DNA from: Paenibacillus taichungensis | GTDB taxonomy: Bacteria > Bacillota > Bacilli > Paenibacillales > Paenibacillaceae | Length of the DNA: 64,000 bases | Assembly: GCF_013359905.1 (NCBI RefSeq) | Contig: NZ_JABMCC010000105.1 | Location: 124,001 to 188,000 of the forward strand | Direction of reading: 5' to 3' | In this document: piece by piece, positions 43,892 to 51,535 of the stretch | Numbering within the stretch: the first letter of the stretch is position 1 | Layout of the letters: each line of letters opens with the position of its first letter | Notes under the pieces: generated by a model | What the model was told of the DNA's origin: nothing | The model's database searches: none | The model's input: the letters and a program-made list of their open reading frames with translations, nothing else | Position numbers and translations under genes: made by a program

Positions 43892-44221
43892 TTACCGCTG
43901 CGCGTGCTCTTTGCTGTCGTTCTTCTCAAACCAAAAATCAAGCACTTTGGCGGACATCACACGTTCTTCAAGGTACTCCACTTGATGCGGTGTAAATTGT
44001 TCTTTCCAAGAGAAGGACAACTCTTCGCACAAGCCTACAATCGTCAGCAATTCTGACCAAGCAACGTAGCGTTTGTACCAGAAAAATTGAGGATGTTCAA
44101 TCATATAGGGATAAAGGTCATCGAATTCCGTATGTTTACAATCCAGGGCACGCTCAAAATGTACTTTCGATTCCGCCAGCTTATCAATAAAAAATTGTTC
44201 TGTTGCCGGTTGGTTACCCAT
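43892..44221 (-). CDS. Conserved hypothetical protein
   Basis: A 109-residue acidic, aromatic-rich protein (FFIDKLAESKVHFERAL, EHPQFFWYKRYVAWSELL, SFSWKEQFTPHQVEYLEERV), probably all-helical. The ATG at 44221 is chosen because GAGGAGG lies eight bases upstream; the open frame extends to 44275 without a site. It lies 98 bp after xpt on the same strand and has its own strong terminator. No known family recognised. Confidence 0.65.
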   Translation of the reverse strand: MGNQPATEQFFIDKLAESKVHFERALDCKHTEFDDLYPYMIEHPQFFWYKRYVAWSELLTIVGLCEELSFSWKEQFTPHQVEYLEERVMSAKVLDFWFEKNDSKEHAQR

Positions 44222-44319
44222 GGTGTTGCCTCCTCTCCCTAACATAACCCCATTATAAATGAAATCAGCGGTCATGCAAAGGCATTGTTATAAAAATAGG
44301 CACTTTTTCCTTTAAAAAG

Positions 44320-44901
44320 TCACAATTCGTTATCGTCGAATTGTACAGTGCCATCGTTCAGTGAACGAATGCGCACCAACGCTTCAACCGGGATACCCTG
44401 CTCACGAATAGTGCGCGCTCCGGCCTGAAAACATTTTTCGACCACGACACCGAATCCGACCAGTTCCGCACCCGAACGTTCGATAATTTTGATGACACCA
44501 CGAGCGGCATCGCCATTTGCAATGATATCGTCAATAAACAAAATACGGTCATTCTCATGAATATATTCACGGGACACCATAATATCCGTTACGATCCCTT
44601 TGGTAAAAGAAGGCACTCTTTCACAGTAAGCGTCGGGGTCAGCCAAAAGTGTTTTTTTGCGCCGGGCAAATACCAGTGGAACACCCAGTTCATGTGCAGC
44701 AGCAAAAGCGACCGGAATCCCGGAAGACTCCACTGTAATGACCCGGGTTACACCACTTTCACGAAAACGAGCGGCAAATTCCCGTCCCATTTCCATCGTC
44801 AGTGCAGGGTCAATCTGGTGATTCAGCAGACCATCCAGCTTCAGCACCTGATCTGACATGACTACACCTTCTTGTAAAATTCGTTGTTTCAATACTTCCA
44901 T
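44320..44901 (-). CDS. xpt: Xanthine phosphoribosyltransferase
   Basis: A 193-residue purine-salvage enzyme converting xanthine and PRPP to XMP. It aligns well from memory with Bacillus subtilis Xpt (194 residues): MEVLKQRILQEGVVMSDQVL, FLNHQIDP-like LLNHQIDP, TVESSGI, and the PRPP-binding loop ILFIDDIIANGDAARG. The ATG at 44901 has GGGAGG seven bases upstream. In Bacillus, xpt has a purine riboswitch; none is evident here in the 200-bp leader, which it shares with the divergent ykvI-like gene. Unlike B. subtilis, no pbuX permease gene follows. Confidence 0.95.
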   Translation of the reverse strand: MEVLKQRILQEGVVMSDQVLKLDGLLNHQIDPALTMEMGREFAARFRESGVTRVITVESSGIPVAFAAAHELGVPLVFARRKKTLLADPDAYCERVPSFTKGIVTDIMVSREYIHENDRILFIDDIIANGDAARGVIKIIERSGAELVGFGVVVEKCFQAGARTIREQGIPVEALVRIRSLNDGTVQFDDNEL

Positions 44902-45106
44902 AATTTGACCTCCCAAGCCTATCCTATGACGTAAAAGTATCATAGATCCGGCTCTCAGTTCAAGCGAAATTGCCTTTGCTCTTGTTCAGAGCATGTTAAA
45001 TGACCCTTTGCCACACTTCAATTGTCATGACTTTGACGGGTCAAGCATACCTTGTACCATGGCACCCGCATGTCCAAACTATTCAGGGGCCTGAGAGGGG
45101 AAACGC

Positions 45107-46165
45107 ATGAAACAGGCATTTCGGGTGCTGCAGATCGCATTTACATACATTGGAACGGTAGTAGGAGCCGGCTTTGCAACAGGGCAAGAGATATTGCAGT
45201 TCTTTACCCAGTATGGCAAATGGGCCACCATTACCATTGGCTTATCGACCATGCTCTTTGTCTGGTTAGGTACAAAAATGATGCTGATTGCCCATGATAC
45301 CGGCTCGCGCTCTTACGAAGATCTCAACAAGCATCTATTCGGTCATAAAGCAGGAAACTGGATTACATGGGTTACCCTTGTGATACTCATTGGAGTAAAC
45401 AGTGTCATGCTGGCCGGAGCAGGGTCGGTCTTTGTAGAGCATCTGGGACTTCATTATCAGACCGGACTGATTGTTACCCTTATCGGTACTTATCTACTGC
45501 TTGGACGGGGTATTCAGGCTATTCTACAAATGAACAGTATCGTGGTGCCTATGATGCTCCTGCTCTCTCTGCTTATGATCACCAGCACCATACATCATCC
45601 CGGCGCAAACCGATTTATTACATTAACCACGGACAGCAATCCAATCCAGGTCTGGTTATCTCCTCTTTTGTATACTTCATTCAACCTGGCACTTGCCCAA
45701 GCAGTGCTCGTTCCGGTGGGGAATCAGATTCGCAGCCGAAAGGTACTCAAATGGGGCGGCGTTCTGGGCGGGATTGGTGTAGGATTCATGCTTATGGCAG
45801 CCCACTTCGCCATGTCAGCCCAGATGCCTGGCATCACACAATTTGAAATTCCAATGGGCAGCATTGCCTTTCAACTTGGATGGGTAGTCCAGTCTATCTA
45901 TGTATCCCTGATTTTTATGGAAATCTTCAGTACATTTGTAGCCGATATTTATGGAATGACCCTCCAACTCAGACAGCATGTCCACGTACATCCCAAACTA
46001 ATCATACTGGCCATCATGCTGCTATGTTATTCGCTCAGCCAGTTTGGATTCAGTTCCCTGCTCTCTATCCTTTACCCCATTTTCGGCAGTTTGGCACTAA
46101 TCTGGGGTGCAAAATTAGTAATGGATCGATGGGGAAGCTTTCGAGGTCGTAACAAACACCTATAA
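45107..46165 (+). CDS. ykvI: YkvI family membrane protein
   Basis: A 352-residue integral membrane protein with about ten hydrophobic helices. The start FTYIGTVVGAGFATGQEILQFF, with its broken first helix, is the hallmark of YkvI and of the APC/SSS-like transporter superfamily. Substrate unknown. The ATG follows GAGAGGGG. It is divergent from xpt; the 205-bp spacer contains a TGACCC...GGGTCA dyad (45001-45045) of unknown role. A terminator shared with the convergent glycosyltransferase gene ends it. Confidence 0.85.
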   Translation: MKQAFRVLQIAFTYIGTVVGAGFATGQEILQFFTQYGKWATITIGLSTMLFVWLGTKMMLIAHDTGSRSYEDLNKHLFGHKAGNWITWVTLVILIGVNSVMLAGAGSVFVEHLGLHYQTGLIVTLIGTYLLLGRGIQAILQMNSIVVPMMLLLSLLMITSTIHHPGANRFITLTTDSNPIQVWLSPLLYTSFNLALAQAVLVPVGNQIRSRKVLKWGGVLGGIGVGFMLMAAHFAMSAQMPGITQFEIPMGSIAFQLGWVVQSIYVSLIFMEIFSTFVADIYGMTLQLRQHVHVHPKLIILAIMLLCYSLSQFGFSSLLSILYPIFGSLALIWGAKLVMDRWGSFRGRNKHL

Positions 46166-46203
46166 CAACGTATTTTTGTTACGAAATATCATTTCCCTAA
46201 ATA

Positions 46204-46240
46204 TAAAAAAGCCGCTGTTCATACAGCGGCTTCCTTCTTT
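46204..46240. terminator. Bidirectional terminator, ykvI / glycosyltransferase
   Basis: Stem AAGCCGCTGT / ACAGCGGCTT with a four-base loop; A-run on the left and pyrimidine-rich tail on the right suit termination from both sides. Confidence 0.9.
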
Positions 46241-46254
46241 TCCCTTTCCAGAAG

Positions 46255-47385
46255 TTAGAACTGGCTCGGAAATTGCAAATACATTTTTTTCAGTTCATTG
46301 ACCGATCTGCCCAAAGAGTAATGGGTTTTGGCCTTCTCACAGGCCGAACGAGCGAGCTCATAACGGTACGCCGGGTCAACCATCACCTTCTCCAGCGCTT
46401 CCGCCAGTGCAGATGGATCTTCTGAAGGCACCAGCAAGCCGTTACTGCCGTTCTCGATCTGCTCTGGTATGCCGCCAACATCTGTACCTACAAGAGCAAG
46501 ACAGCTAAGCGCTGCTTCCGCGAAAACAGATCCGAATGCCTCCGCCCGCGAAGGAAGTACAAAGATATCAAAAAATGGCATGAATTCCTCCGGGTGCAGC
46601 GTGTAACCATAAAAAATAGTCTCATTATAAATGCCCAGCCGCTGGGCTAATTCTTCCAAATCTGGACGGATCGGTCCGTCCCCGATAATATGAAGCACAT
46701 AATCATGTCCCCGCGCTTTCAACTCGGCACAGGCTTTGAACAGAATATCCAGCCCTTTCGCCGGAACCAGACGGCATACGGTGACCAGCTGTGGTATTGC
46801 ATTCTCATGGGGAATTGGCTTAAACCTTTTCTCATCAAAACCATTCGGAATCACACCGATAACATCGGGATGCTGTACATGAGGCGCCAGATAACGACGG
46901 AAAGAATCCGATACCGTTAACAACCGCTCTGCCTGGTACTCCAGTTCACCATAGATGGCCAGCAGGAATTGATGCTCTGGTCCATTTGGCTCAATGCGTC
47001 CATTCAGTATCAGCTCTCGCTCATAACTGGAGTGGATGGTTTGAATGAGAGGAACATCCGGGAAAACCTTCTTCATTGCAAGCCCCGCAATAGGGTGATG
47101 GGCATGAATCAGATCGTAAGGCTTCTGAATACGCAGCTTGGTCCACCACAAATAATCCCGGTAGGTTTGCATATATTTTTGCACAACAGGACTATCCTGA
47201 TACGCAGTCCAATCGAACGTCTCAAACTGGATATCTTCCCTGCCCTTGTTGCGAATTCGCTTAGGCAACGAGAATAGATCCATCTCCCACCTCGGGGTTG
47301 TAAACCTCTCTTGCATATACGGAATCATAGAGGATACACCTCCGGGCTGCTCCGGAGGAAAGAAAAGCGCCTGCAGCAATCTCAC
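46255..47385 (-). CDS. Glycosyltransferase family 4
   Basis: A 376-residue GT-B fold glycosyltransferase (GT4). N-terminal acceptor domain opens with FFPPEQPGGVSSMI. The nucleotide-sugar domain contains VCRLVPAKGLDIL, HIIGDGPIRPDLE, the E-x7-E type motif PSRAEAFGSVFAEA, and GGIPEQI. It probably transfers a sugar from an NDP-sugar to an envelope or exopolysaccharide acceptor. The open frame reaches 47436, but the best start is the GTG at 47385, nine bases after GAAAGGGGG. It stands alone, so the pathway is not clear. Confidence 0.9.
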   Translation of the reverse strand: MRLLQALFFPPEQPGGVSSMIPYMQERFTTPRWEMDLFSLPKRIRNKGREDIQFETFDWTAYQDSPVVQKYMQTYRDYLWWTKLRIQKPYDLIHAHHPIAGLAMKKVFPDVPLIQTIHSSYERELILNGRIEPNGPEHQFLLAIYGELEYQAERLLTVSDSFRRYLAPHVQHPDVIGVIPNGFDEKRFKPIPHENAIPQLVTVCRLVPAKGLDILFKACAELKARGHDYVLHIIGDGPIRPDLEELAQRLGIYNETIFYGYTLHPEEFMPFFDIFVLPSRAEAFGSVFAEAALSCLALVGTDVGGIPEQIENGSNGLLVPSEDPSALAEALEKVMVDPAYRYELARSACEKAKTHYSLGRSVNELKKMYLQFPSQF

Positions 47386-47826
47386 CGTTAGTTTCCCCCT
47401 TTCTAGCATAAATCTTTTCATTACATCTTCAATCATGATATATCAGAACATATGTTCAGTAAAGGTACAAAATGAGATTCCTTATCACTCGCTCATTTAC
47501 AGCCGAATACTAGAATTCATTTCAATATCAATTGTACCATGTTGCATCTGACGCTGACGACATTACGAATACTGTTAGGTACTGAGGAATTCCACTTGAA
47601 GTAATCGCTATCTGACTGCCATTATTCTACTATACGTTATCTTTTTCATCTTGTTTGAGCGAAAGCCCTTACTCCGGAGTCGTATATACAACATATTCAG
47701 AAGATGCTCGGCTAAGAAGCGGATGTATGGATTGAAAGTTAAACCTCTTTGCCCACATGCAAATGAAAGCCGGTGAGCAGTGGTAGCTCCCGGCTTTTGA
47801 ATGCACCCGATATGTTGCATACAGTG
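47386..47826. other. Intergenic region without a supported gene
   Basis: About 440 bp between the glycosyltransferase start and the GNAT gene. It contains a palindrome ACTCCGGAGT (around 47671-47685) and the GNAT terminator at its right end. A 70-codon open frame (47608-47820 minus) has no ribosome binding site and an unconvincing composition. Confidence 0.6.
47766..47798 (-). terminator. Terminator of the GNAT gene
   Basis: Stem AAAGCCGG-GAG / CTC-A-CCGGCTTT with one bulge; weak T content afterwards. Confidence 0.7.
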
Positions 47827-48381
47827 TTATACAGACAGATGTGTGACCGCCTTCTCATACGTACTGAAGCCGTCTGTCTCTCCCACAAAAGTATAGTCAT
47901 TACGCACATAGAATGCGTTCAATGTTGCGTTCTCGGCTCCACAATCCAATCGGACGATATGTTTGTCCTCAAACTGTATCCCGCTGCTGGACCATTGCAA
48001 AATCGCCCTTCCCAATCCACTCTGGGCATACTTTCTGCGAATGGCTAATCGGTGCAAATAAAGTGCGCCATCCCCGGCATGCGCTTTGCTTCCCCACAAA
48101 TGCACATCCCACGCACTTGGCTGGCTCATCAAAATAACCATGCCAGCTACGTCAGAACCCTTTTTAAATACAAATACGTCGCCACGCTGAATAGCCTCCG
48201 CCGTATTATGAGAATCCTCACCTTTTAACAACGCATTCCATTGAGAAGACCCCTGGCTCCGCAGCCATTCGGCTGTTTCCATAAGCAGAGACATCACATC
48301 CTCCGTGTCTTCCGGCTGAGCCTGCAATGCCTTAAATTCATCATTAATGTAGTCTGTTTTGATACTGAATGAGTGCTTCAT
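47827..48381 (-). CDS. GNAT family N-acetyltransferase
   Basis: A 184-residue acetyl-CoA-dependent N-acetyltransferase. The core has beta-4 ALYLHRLAIRRKYAQSG with the acetyl-CoA pyrophosphate loop (Arg-Arg-x-x-x-x-Gly-x-Gly), then LGRAILQW, VRLDCGAENATLNAFY and the terminal YTFVGE. Acceptor substrate unknown. The start has GGAGGAGA close upstream. Monocistronic between the glycosyltransferase and the acidic repeat protein. Confidence 0.88.
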   Translation of the reverse strand: MKHSFSIKTDYINDEFKALQAQPEDTEDVMSLLMETAEWLRSQGSSQWNALLKGEDSHNTAEAIQRGDVFVFKKGSDVAGMVILMSQPSAWDVHLWGSKAHAGDGALYLHRLAIRRKYAQSGLGRAILQWSSSGIQFEDKHIVRLDCGAENATLNAFYVRNDYTFVGETDGFSTYEKAVTHLSV

Positions 48382-48457
48382 GATTCTCCTCCACTTCCAG
48401 GTCTCTCTTAAACTAATGGTACTATACCGGGAAATGGCTTTTTCGTCAAAAAGAAAA

Positions 48458-48487
48458 CAAAAAAGGCAAGAGGCTGTGCCTCTTACC
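48458..48487 (-). terminator. Terminator of the acidic repeat protein gene
   Basis: Stem AAGAGGC-ACA-GCCTCTT, then GCC and six T on the minus strand; the stem overlaps the stop codon. Confidence 0.8.
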
Positions 48488-49538
48488 CTTCAATCTTCGC
48501 TTCATCAATAATTTGATTTCGGTATAACATCGTGAGATGTAATGTATCAAACTCAAGCTCTTTGTCCAGCTCTCGCATCAGAACTTCAACCAAACTCTTT
48601 CGCTGAACACTTGTGCCGGGAACCTGATAATCGATATAACCTGACAAATCTGCTTGTGAGGTATCAATCGTTGCTGTTCCTACAGGTAACCCTCCGCGTT
48701 CTTGTAGGAACAGTTCATATACCCGAAACTCCCGATCTTTGCGTACCAACATGACATAACAGGCTTCTTCAGCAGCTTCAATCTCTTCGAGATCTTCTTC
48801 GGACGCTATCTGATCATCATCCGCAAAATCTCGGTGTACCCATTCCGCAGATTCCAGCTCCTGCCCTTGATGCCACATGCAGATCGTAATCGTATCGATG
48901 ATTTCTTCATCCAGCTCTCGTACCAGCAGCTCGGCAGCCGCATCCTGATAATTCTCTGCTGGTTCATCATACCAGTGGATCTCACCCTGTACATCTGCAC
49001 CATATTGTTTCAGAGAGGCTTCGGCCAGTTCCTGTCCATTGGCGTCATTAAATACATAGGTGGAAATGCTGCGTCCGGCGCTTACAAGCTCCATTTCAAG
49101 CAGTTGTTCGGGGTCTTCATATGTAAATGATTCGGCTTGTGAGCCAGGAATGACGTGTACTTCATTTACATCAGCTCGACCATTCTGTCCATCGTGATTA
49201 TACGTATCTTCAGACCGTGACGACTGAATGAACACATCCGTTTGAGACTCTGGCTTCTGTAACACAGAATACAGTGTACCGCAGCTTACAAGCACTTCAT
49301 ATTCAGCAGCACTTACCGCATCCGCGAGAGAACGAATATATTCGTGCACCTGCTCAACTATATACTGTTCTGTCTCGTCAGGTAGCGAATTTTGCTCAAT
49401 CTGAAGGCTGCCGGATACCCGATCCCCTTCCCTGAACACGAGCAGCAATGAACCCGCATATTGACCGTCCACCATAATATCCAACACTTCGCCGCCTGAT
49501 GTACGAAGATCAGGAATCAGCTCTACTTTCAGTTCCAT
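48483..49538 (-). CDS. Acidic protein with three degenerate internal repeats
   Basis: A 351-residue, strongly acidic cytoplasmic protein with no family I recognise. It appears to consist of three related units of about 80-100 residues: units around GQYAGSLLLVFREGDRVSG..IVEQVHEYI, GQELAEASLKQYGADVQGE..LLVRELDEEI, and EFRVYELFLQERGGLPVGT..VLMRELDKELEF. Each combines a Gly-rich beta-hairpin, an acidic helix and a hydrophobic strand (EVLVSCG, TITICMW, TLHLTML). A very acidic segment (ASEEDLEEIEAAEE) links units two and three. The ATG has GAGGAGG upstream. Possibly a triplicated scaffold or binding protein; function unknown. Confidence 0.75.
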   Translation of the reverse strand: MELKVELIPDLRTSGGEVLDIMVDGQYAGSLLLVFREGDRVSGSLQIEQNSLPDETEQYIVEQVHEYIRSLADAVSAAEYEVLVSCGTLYSVLQKPESQTDVFIQSSRSEDTYNHDGQNGRADVNEVHVIPGSQAESFTYEDPEQLLEMELVSAGRSISTYVFNDANGQELAEASLKQYGADVQGEIHWYDEPAENYQDAAAELLVRELDEEIIDTITICMWHQGQELESAEWVHRDFADDDQIASEEDLEEIEAAEEACYVMLVRKDREFRVYELFLQERGGLPVGTATIDTSQADLSGYIDYQVPGTSVQRKSLVEVLMRELDKELEFDTLHLTMLYRNQIIDEAKIEG

Positions 49539-49637
49539 GCACCTGTCCTCCTCGGTTCCTAACGTTATTCTATTAGGTTACCCTTGAGAGCGACAGTTTA
49601 TAAGATACAACGATATTCAGATTTTAAGAGCGAACTA

Positions 49638-50441
49638 TTAGACGGACAACACATATTTTTGGATAGCGTGGGCCACACCCTGATCGTTGTTGGAAAGTGT
49701 AACCTCATCCGCAGCAGCCTTAACTTCCTCCGGGGAATTGTCCATCGCCACCCCTTTGCCTGCAAAGGTCAACATGGTGATGTCATTATAATAGTTACCT
49801 ACCGCCATGATCTCGGAAGGCAGGATTCCTTTTGCTTCGGCCAGTCTTTTTAGAGCTGCACCTTTGGAGGCTTCGGGATGCATCAGATCAATGAAAAAAT
49901 CACCGCTACGCGTCATATAATATGGAAGATTCCAGGTCGACCACTCCTGCTGCACTGCGTTCATTTGCTCAATCGGTCCAAACGCAGTGAATTTCGCAAG
50001 CGGCTCTGTCATATCCGCCCATTGCGGCAGCTTTAATGGCTCTGCCATAAAGTTTTGATACATCTCGCGTACCTGCAACTCCAAACCTTCCGGCTGATCC
50101 ACATAGAGTCCAAACGCTGTGTTGATATCAAAATGCACACCTTGCGTGCGGCAGTAAGTTATGAAAGGCTCCAGCCCCTGTCCATCCATGGCAAAATGGT
50201 GCACCACTTCACGAGTCTGAACCTGGGCAGTTACCGCCCCATTATGTGTAATGACATATCCGTCAAGTCCCATCTGTTCCATAAACGGAATCGTATTGGC
50301 AGGACCTCTGCCTGAACACAGGACAATCTCAGCTCCCTGACGGGAAGCACGAATTAAGGTCTCTTGCGTCATTTCGGTAAGTTCATGATGATCATTAAGC
50401 AGCGTTCCATCAACATCCAGTGCGATTAATTTAATTGTCAT
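49638..50441 (-). CDS. Cof-type HAD superfamily hydrolase
   Basis: A 267-residue HAD phosphatase of the Cof/YidA subfamily (C2 cap), which dephosphorylates small metabolites such as sugar phosphates. Motif I LDVDGTLL has the nucleophile and acid Asp; motif II is LCSGR; motif III includes the Lys in ASKGAAL; motif IV is GNYYNDITML. Motif IV normally begins Gly-Asp, so Asn replaces a Mg-binding Asp. Other features are standard in length and order. It precedes a 350-bp GC-rich repeat-filled spacer on its upstream side. Confidence 0.9.
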   Translation of the reverse strand: MTIKLIALDVDGTLLNDHHELTEMTQETLIRASRQGAEIVLCSGRGPANTIPFMEQMGLDGYVITHNGAVTAQVQTREVVHHFAMDGQGLEPFITYCRTQGVHFDINTAFGLYVDQPEGLELQVREMYQNFMAEPLKLPQWADMTEPLAKFTAFGPIEQMNAVQQEWSTWNLPYYMTRSGDFFIDLMHPEASKGAALKRLAEAKGILPSEIMAVGNYYNDITMLTFAGKGVAMDNSPEEVKAAADEVTLSNNDQGVAHAIQKYVLSV

Positions 50442-50484
50442 TTGTCTTCATTCCTTATCTGTAAAAGAGTCGCACCCACCCAAA

Positions 50485-50527
50485 CCCTCCCTTCCGAGGG
50501 AGGGCCCCAGAGGGCTCTGCCCTCTGG
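50485..50527. repeat. Two consecutive GC-rich hairpins
   Basis: CCCTCCC (50485-50491) pairs with GGGAGGG (50498-50504), and CCAGAGGG (50507-50514) pairs with CCCTCTGG (50520-50527). They open a GC-rich, gene-free spacer (50442-50788). Confidence 0.85.
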
Positions 50528-50652
50528 ACTCCCGTCTCGTTTACCGGCGGCAGGTAGGAGCTTGCTATGTGACGGTCGGTGTGGGAACGCTTGGTTGCCG
50601 GGTCTGCCGCTTAACAGCGGCGGTCCCGCCCAAGCTCAAGCGGGACCATTAC

Positions 50653-50788
50653 GGGCAGGGCTTCGCCTTCTGCCCGGGCTCCCTGCTTCGCTTCGCGAAG
50701 GACGTGAGCTGCTGCACCTTTGGTGCGGTGGGCAGGACTTCGCCTCCTGCCCGGGCTCCCTGCTCCGCTTCGCGAAGGACGGGAGCTG
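50653..50788. repeat. 59-bp imperfect direct repeat, GC-rich
   Basis: Two copies, 50653-50711 and 50730-50788, differ at four positions and recur with a 77-bp period. Each contains a GGGCAG...CTGCCC hairpin and a CTTCGC/GCGAAG hairpin. The second copy ends exactly at the stop codon of the pseudouridine synthase gene. Confidence 0.9.
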
Positions 50789-51535
50789 TTACTTCCGCAG
50801 ACGATCTAACTCGTCTGCGGTTAGTTCGCGATAACTGCCAATTTCCAGATTGGCATCCAGCTCCAGGTCACCCATGGCAACACGTTTCAAATAAACCACA
50901 CGTTTGCCAACAGCCTGGAACATTCTTTTCACCTGGTGGAACTTGCCCTCATGAATGATCAATGAAATGGAAGAAAACACGCCCTCTTCCGTTTCCTCAC
51001 GATGAAGCACAGTCAGTTCCGCAGGCAACGTCTCATATCCATCATCCAGCTGAATGCCGGCTTTGAATTTTACGATATCTTCTTCATCAACGTTCCCCAG
51101 CACACGAGCTTCATACGTCTTGGGCACATGTTTACGCGGGGACAACAGATCATGGGCAAGTGGCCCATCATTAGTAAGAATGAGCAGACCCTCGGTATCT
51201 TTGTCGAGTCGTCCCACAGGGAACGGATCGAAGACACGCTCCTCTTTACGCAGCAGATCAATCACCGTTTTATCCCGATTATCTTCGGTTGCCGACACCA
51301 CGCCAGGTGGTTTGTGCAGCATCAGGTAGATCATTTCCCGATAGACGATCCGCTCTCCATCAGCTTCAATTACGTTTACGTCTGGATTAACCTGCACACC
51401 GCTGTCTTTTACCGGCTTCCCGTCCACACGAATTCTGCCCTGCTTGACCATCTTTTTGAGCTCACTTCGGGACCCCACACCCATATGGCTTAATATTTTA
51501 TCCAGACGCAGCGTTTGTTTTCCTTTTCCACTCAT
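50789..51535 (-). CDS. RsuA-family rRNA pseudouridine synthase
   Basis: A 248-residue RNA modification enzyme. An N-terminal S4 RNA-binding domain (LRLDKILSHMGVGSRSELKK) is followed by the RsuA/RluB/E/F catalytic domain with the catalytic Asp in PVGRLDKDTEGLLIL, and HQVKRMF near the C-terminus. It isomerises a uridine in rRNA, probably a 16S position as for RsuA. The ATG at 51535 overlaps the stop of the upstream methyltransferase gene as ATGA, with GGAGG ten bases before, so the two RNA-modification genes are translationally coupled. A perfect 10-bp dyad CCGCAGACGA/TCGTCTGCGG lies in the last codons. Confidence 0.93.
   Translation of the reverse strand: MSGKGKQTLRLDKILSHMGVGSRSELKKMVKQGRIRVDGKPVKDSGVQVNPDVNVIEADGERIVYREMIYLMLHKPPGVVSATEDNRDKTVIDLLRKEERVFDPFPVGRLDKDTEGLLILTNDGPLAHDLLSPRKHVPKTYEARVLGNVDEEDIVKFKAGIQLDDGYETLPAELTVLHREETEEGVFSSISLIIHEGKFHQVKRMFQAVGKRVVYLKRVAMGDLELDANLEIGSYRELTADELDRLRK

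Noticed and set aside
44902..45106. Purine riboswitch before xpt
   Set aside because: Expected in Bacillus-type xpt leaders, but the conserved loop sequences and flanking P1 stem could not be found in this spacer.
47608..47820. Possible 70-codon gene in the 440-bp spacer
   Set aside because: No ribosome binding site, overlaps the GNAT terminator, unconvincing composition.
50442..50958. Two overlapping plus-strand ORFs of about 130 codons
   Set aside because: They run through the GC-rich hairpin repeats and into the antisense of the pseudouridine synthase gene; stop-free only because of GC richness.
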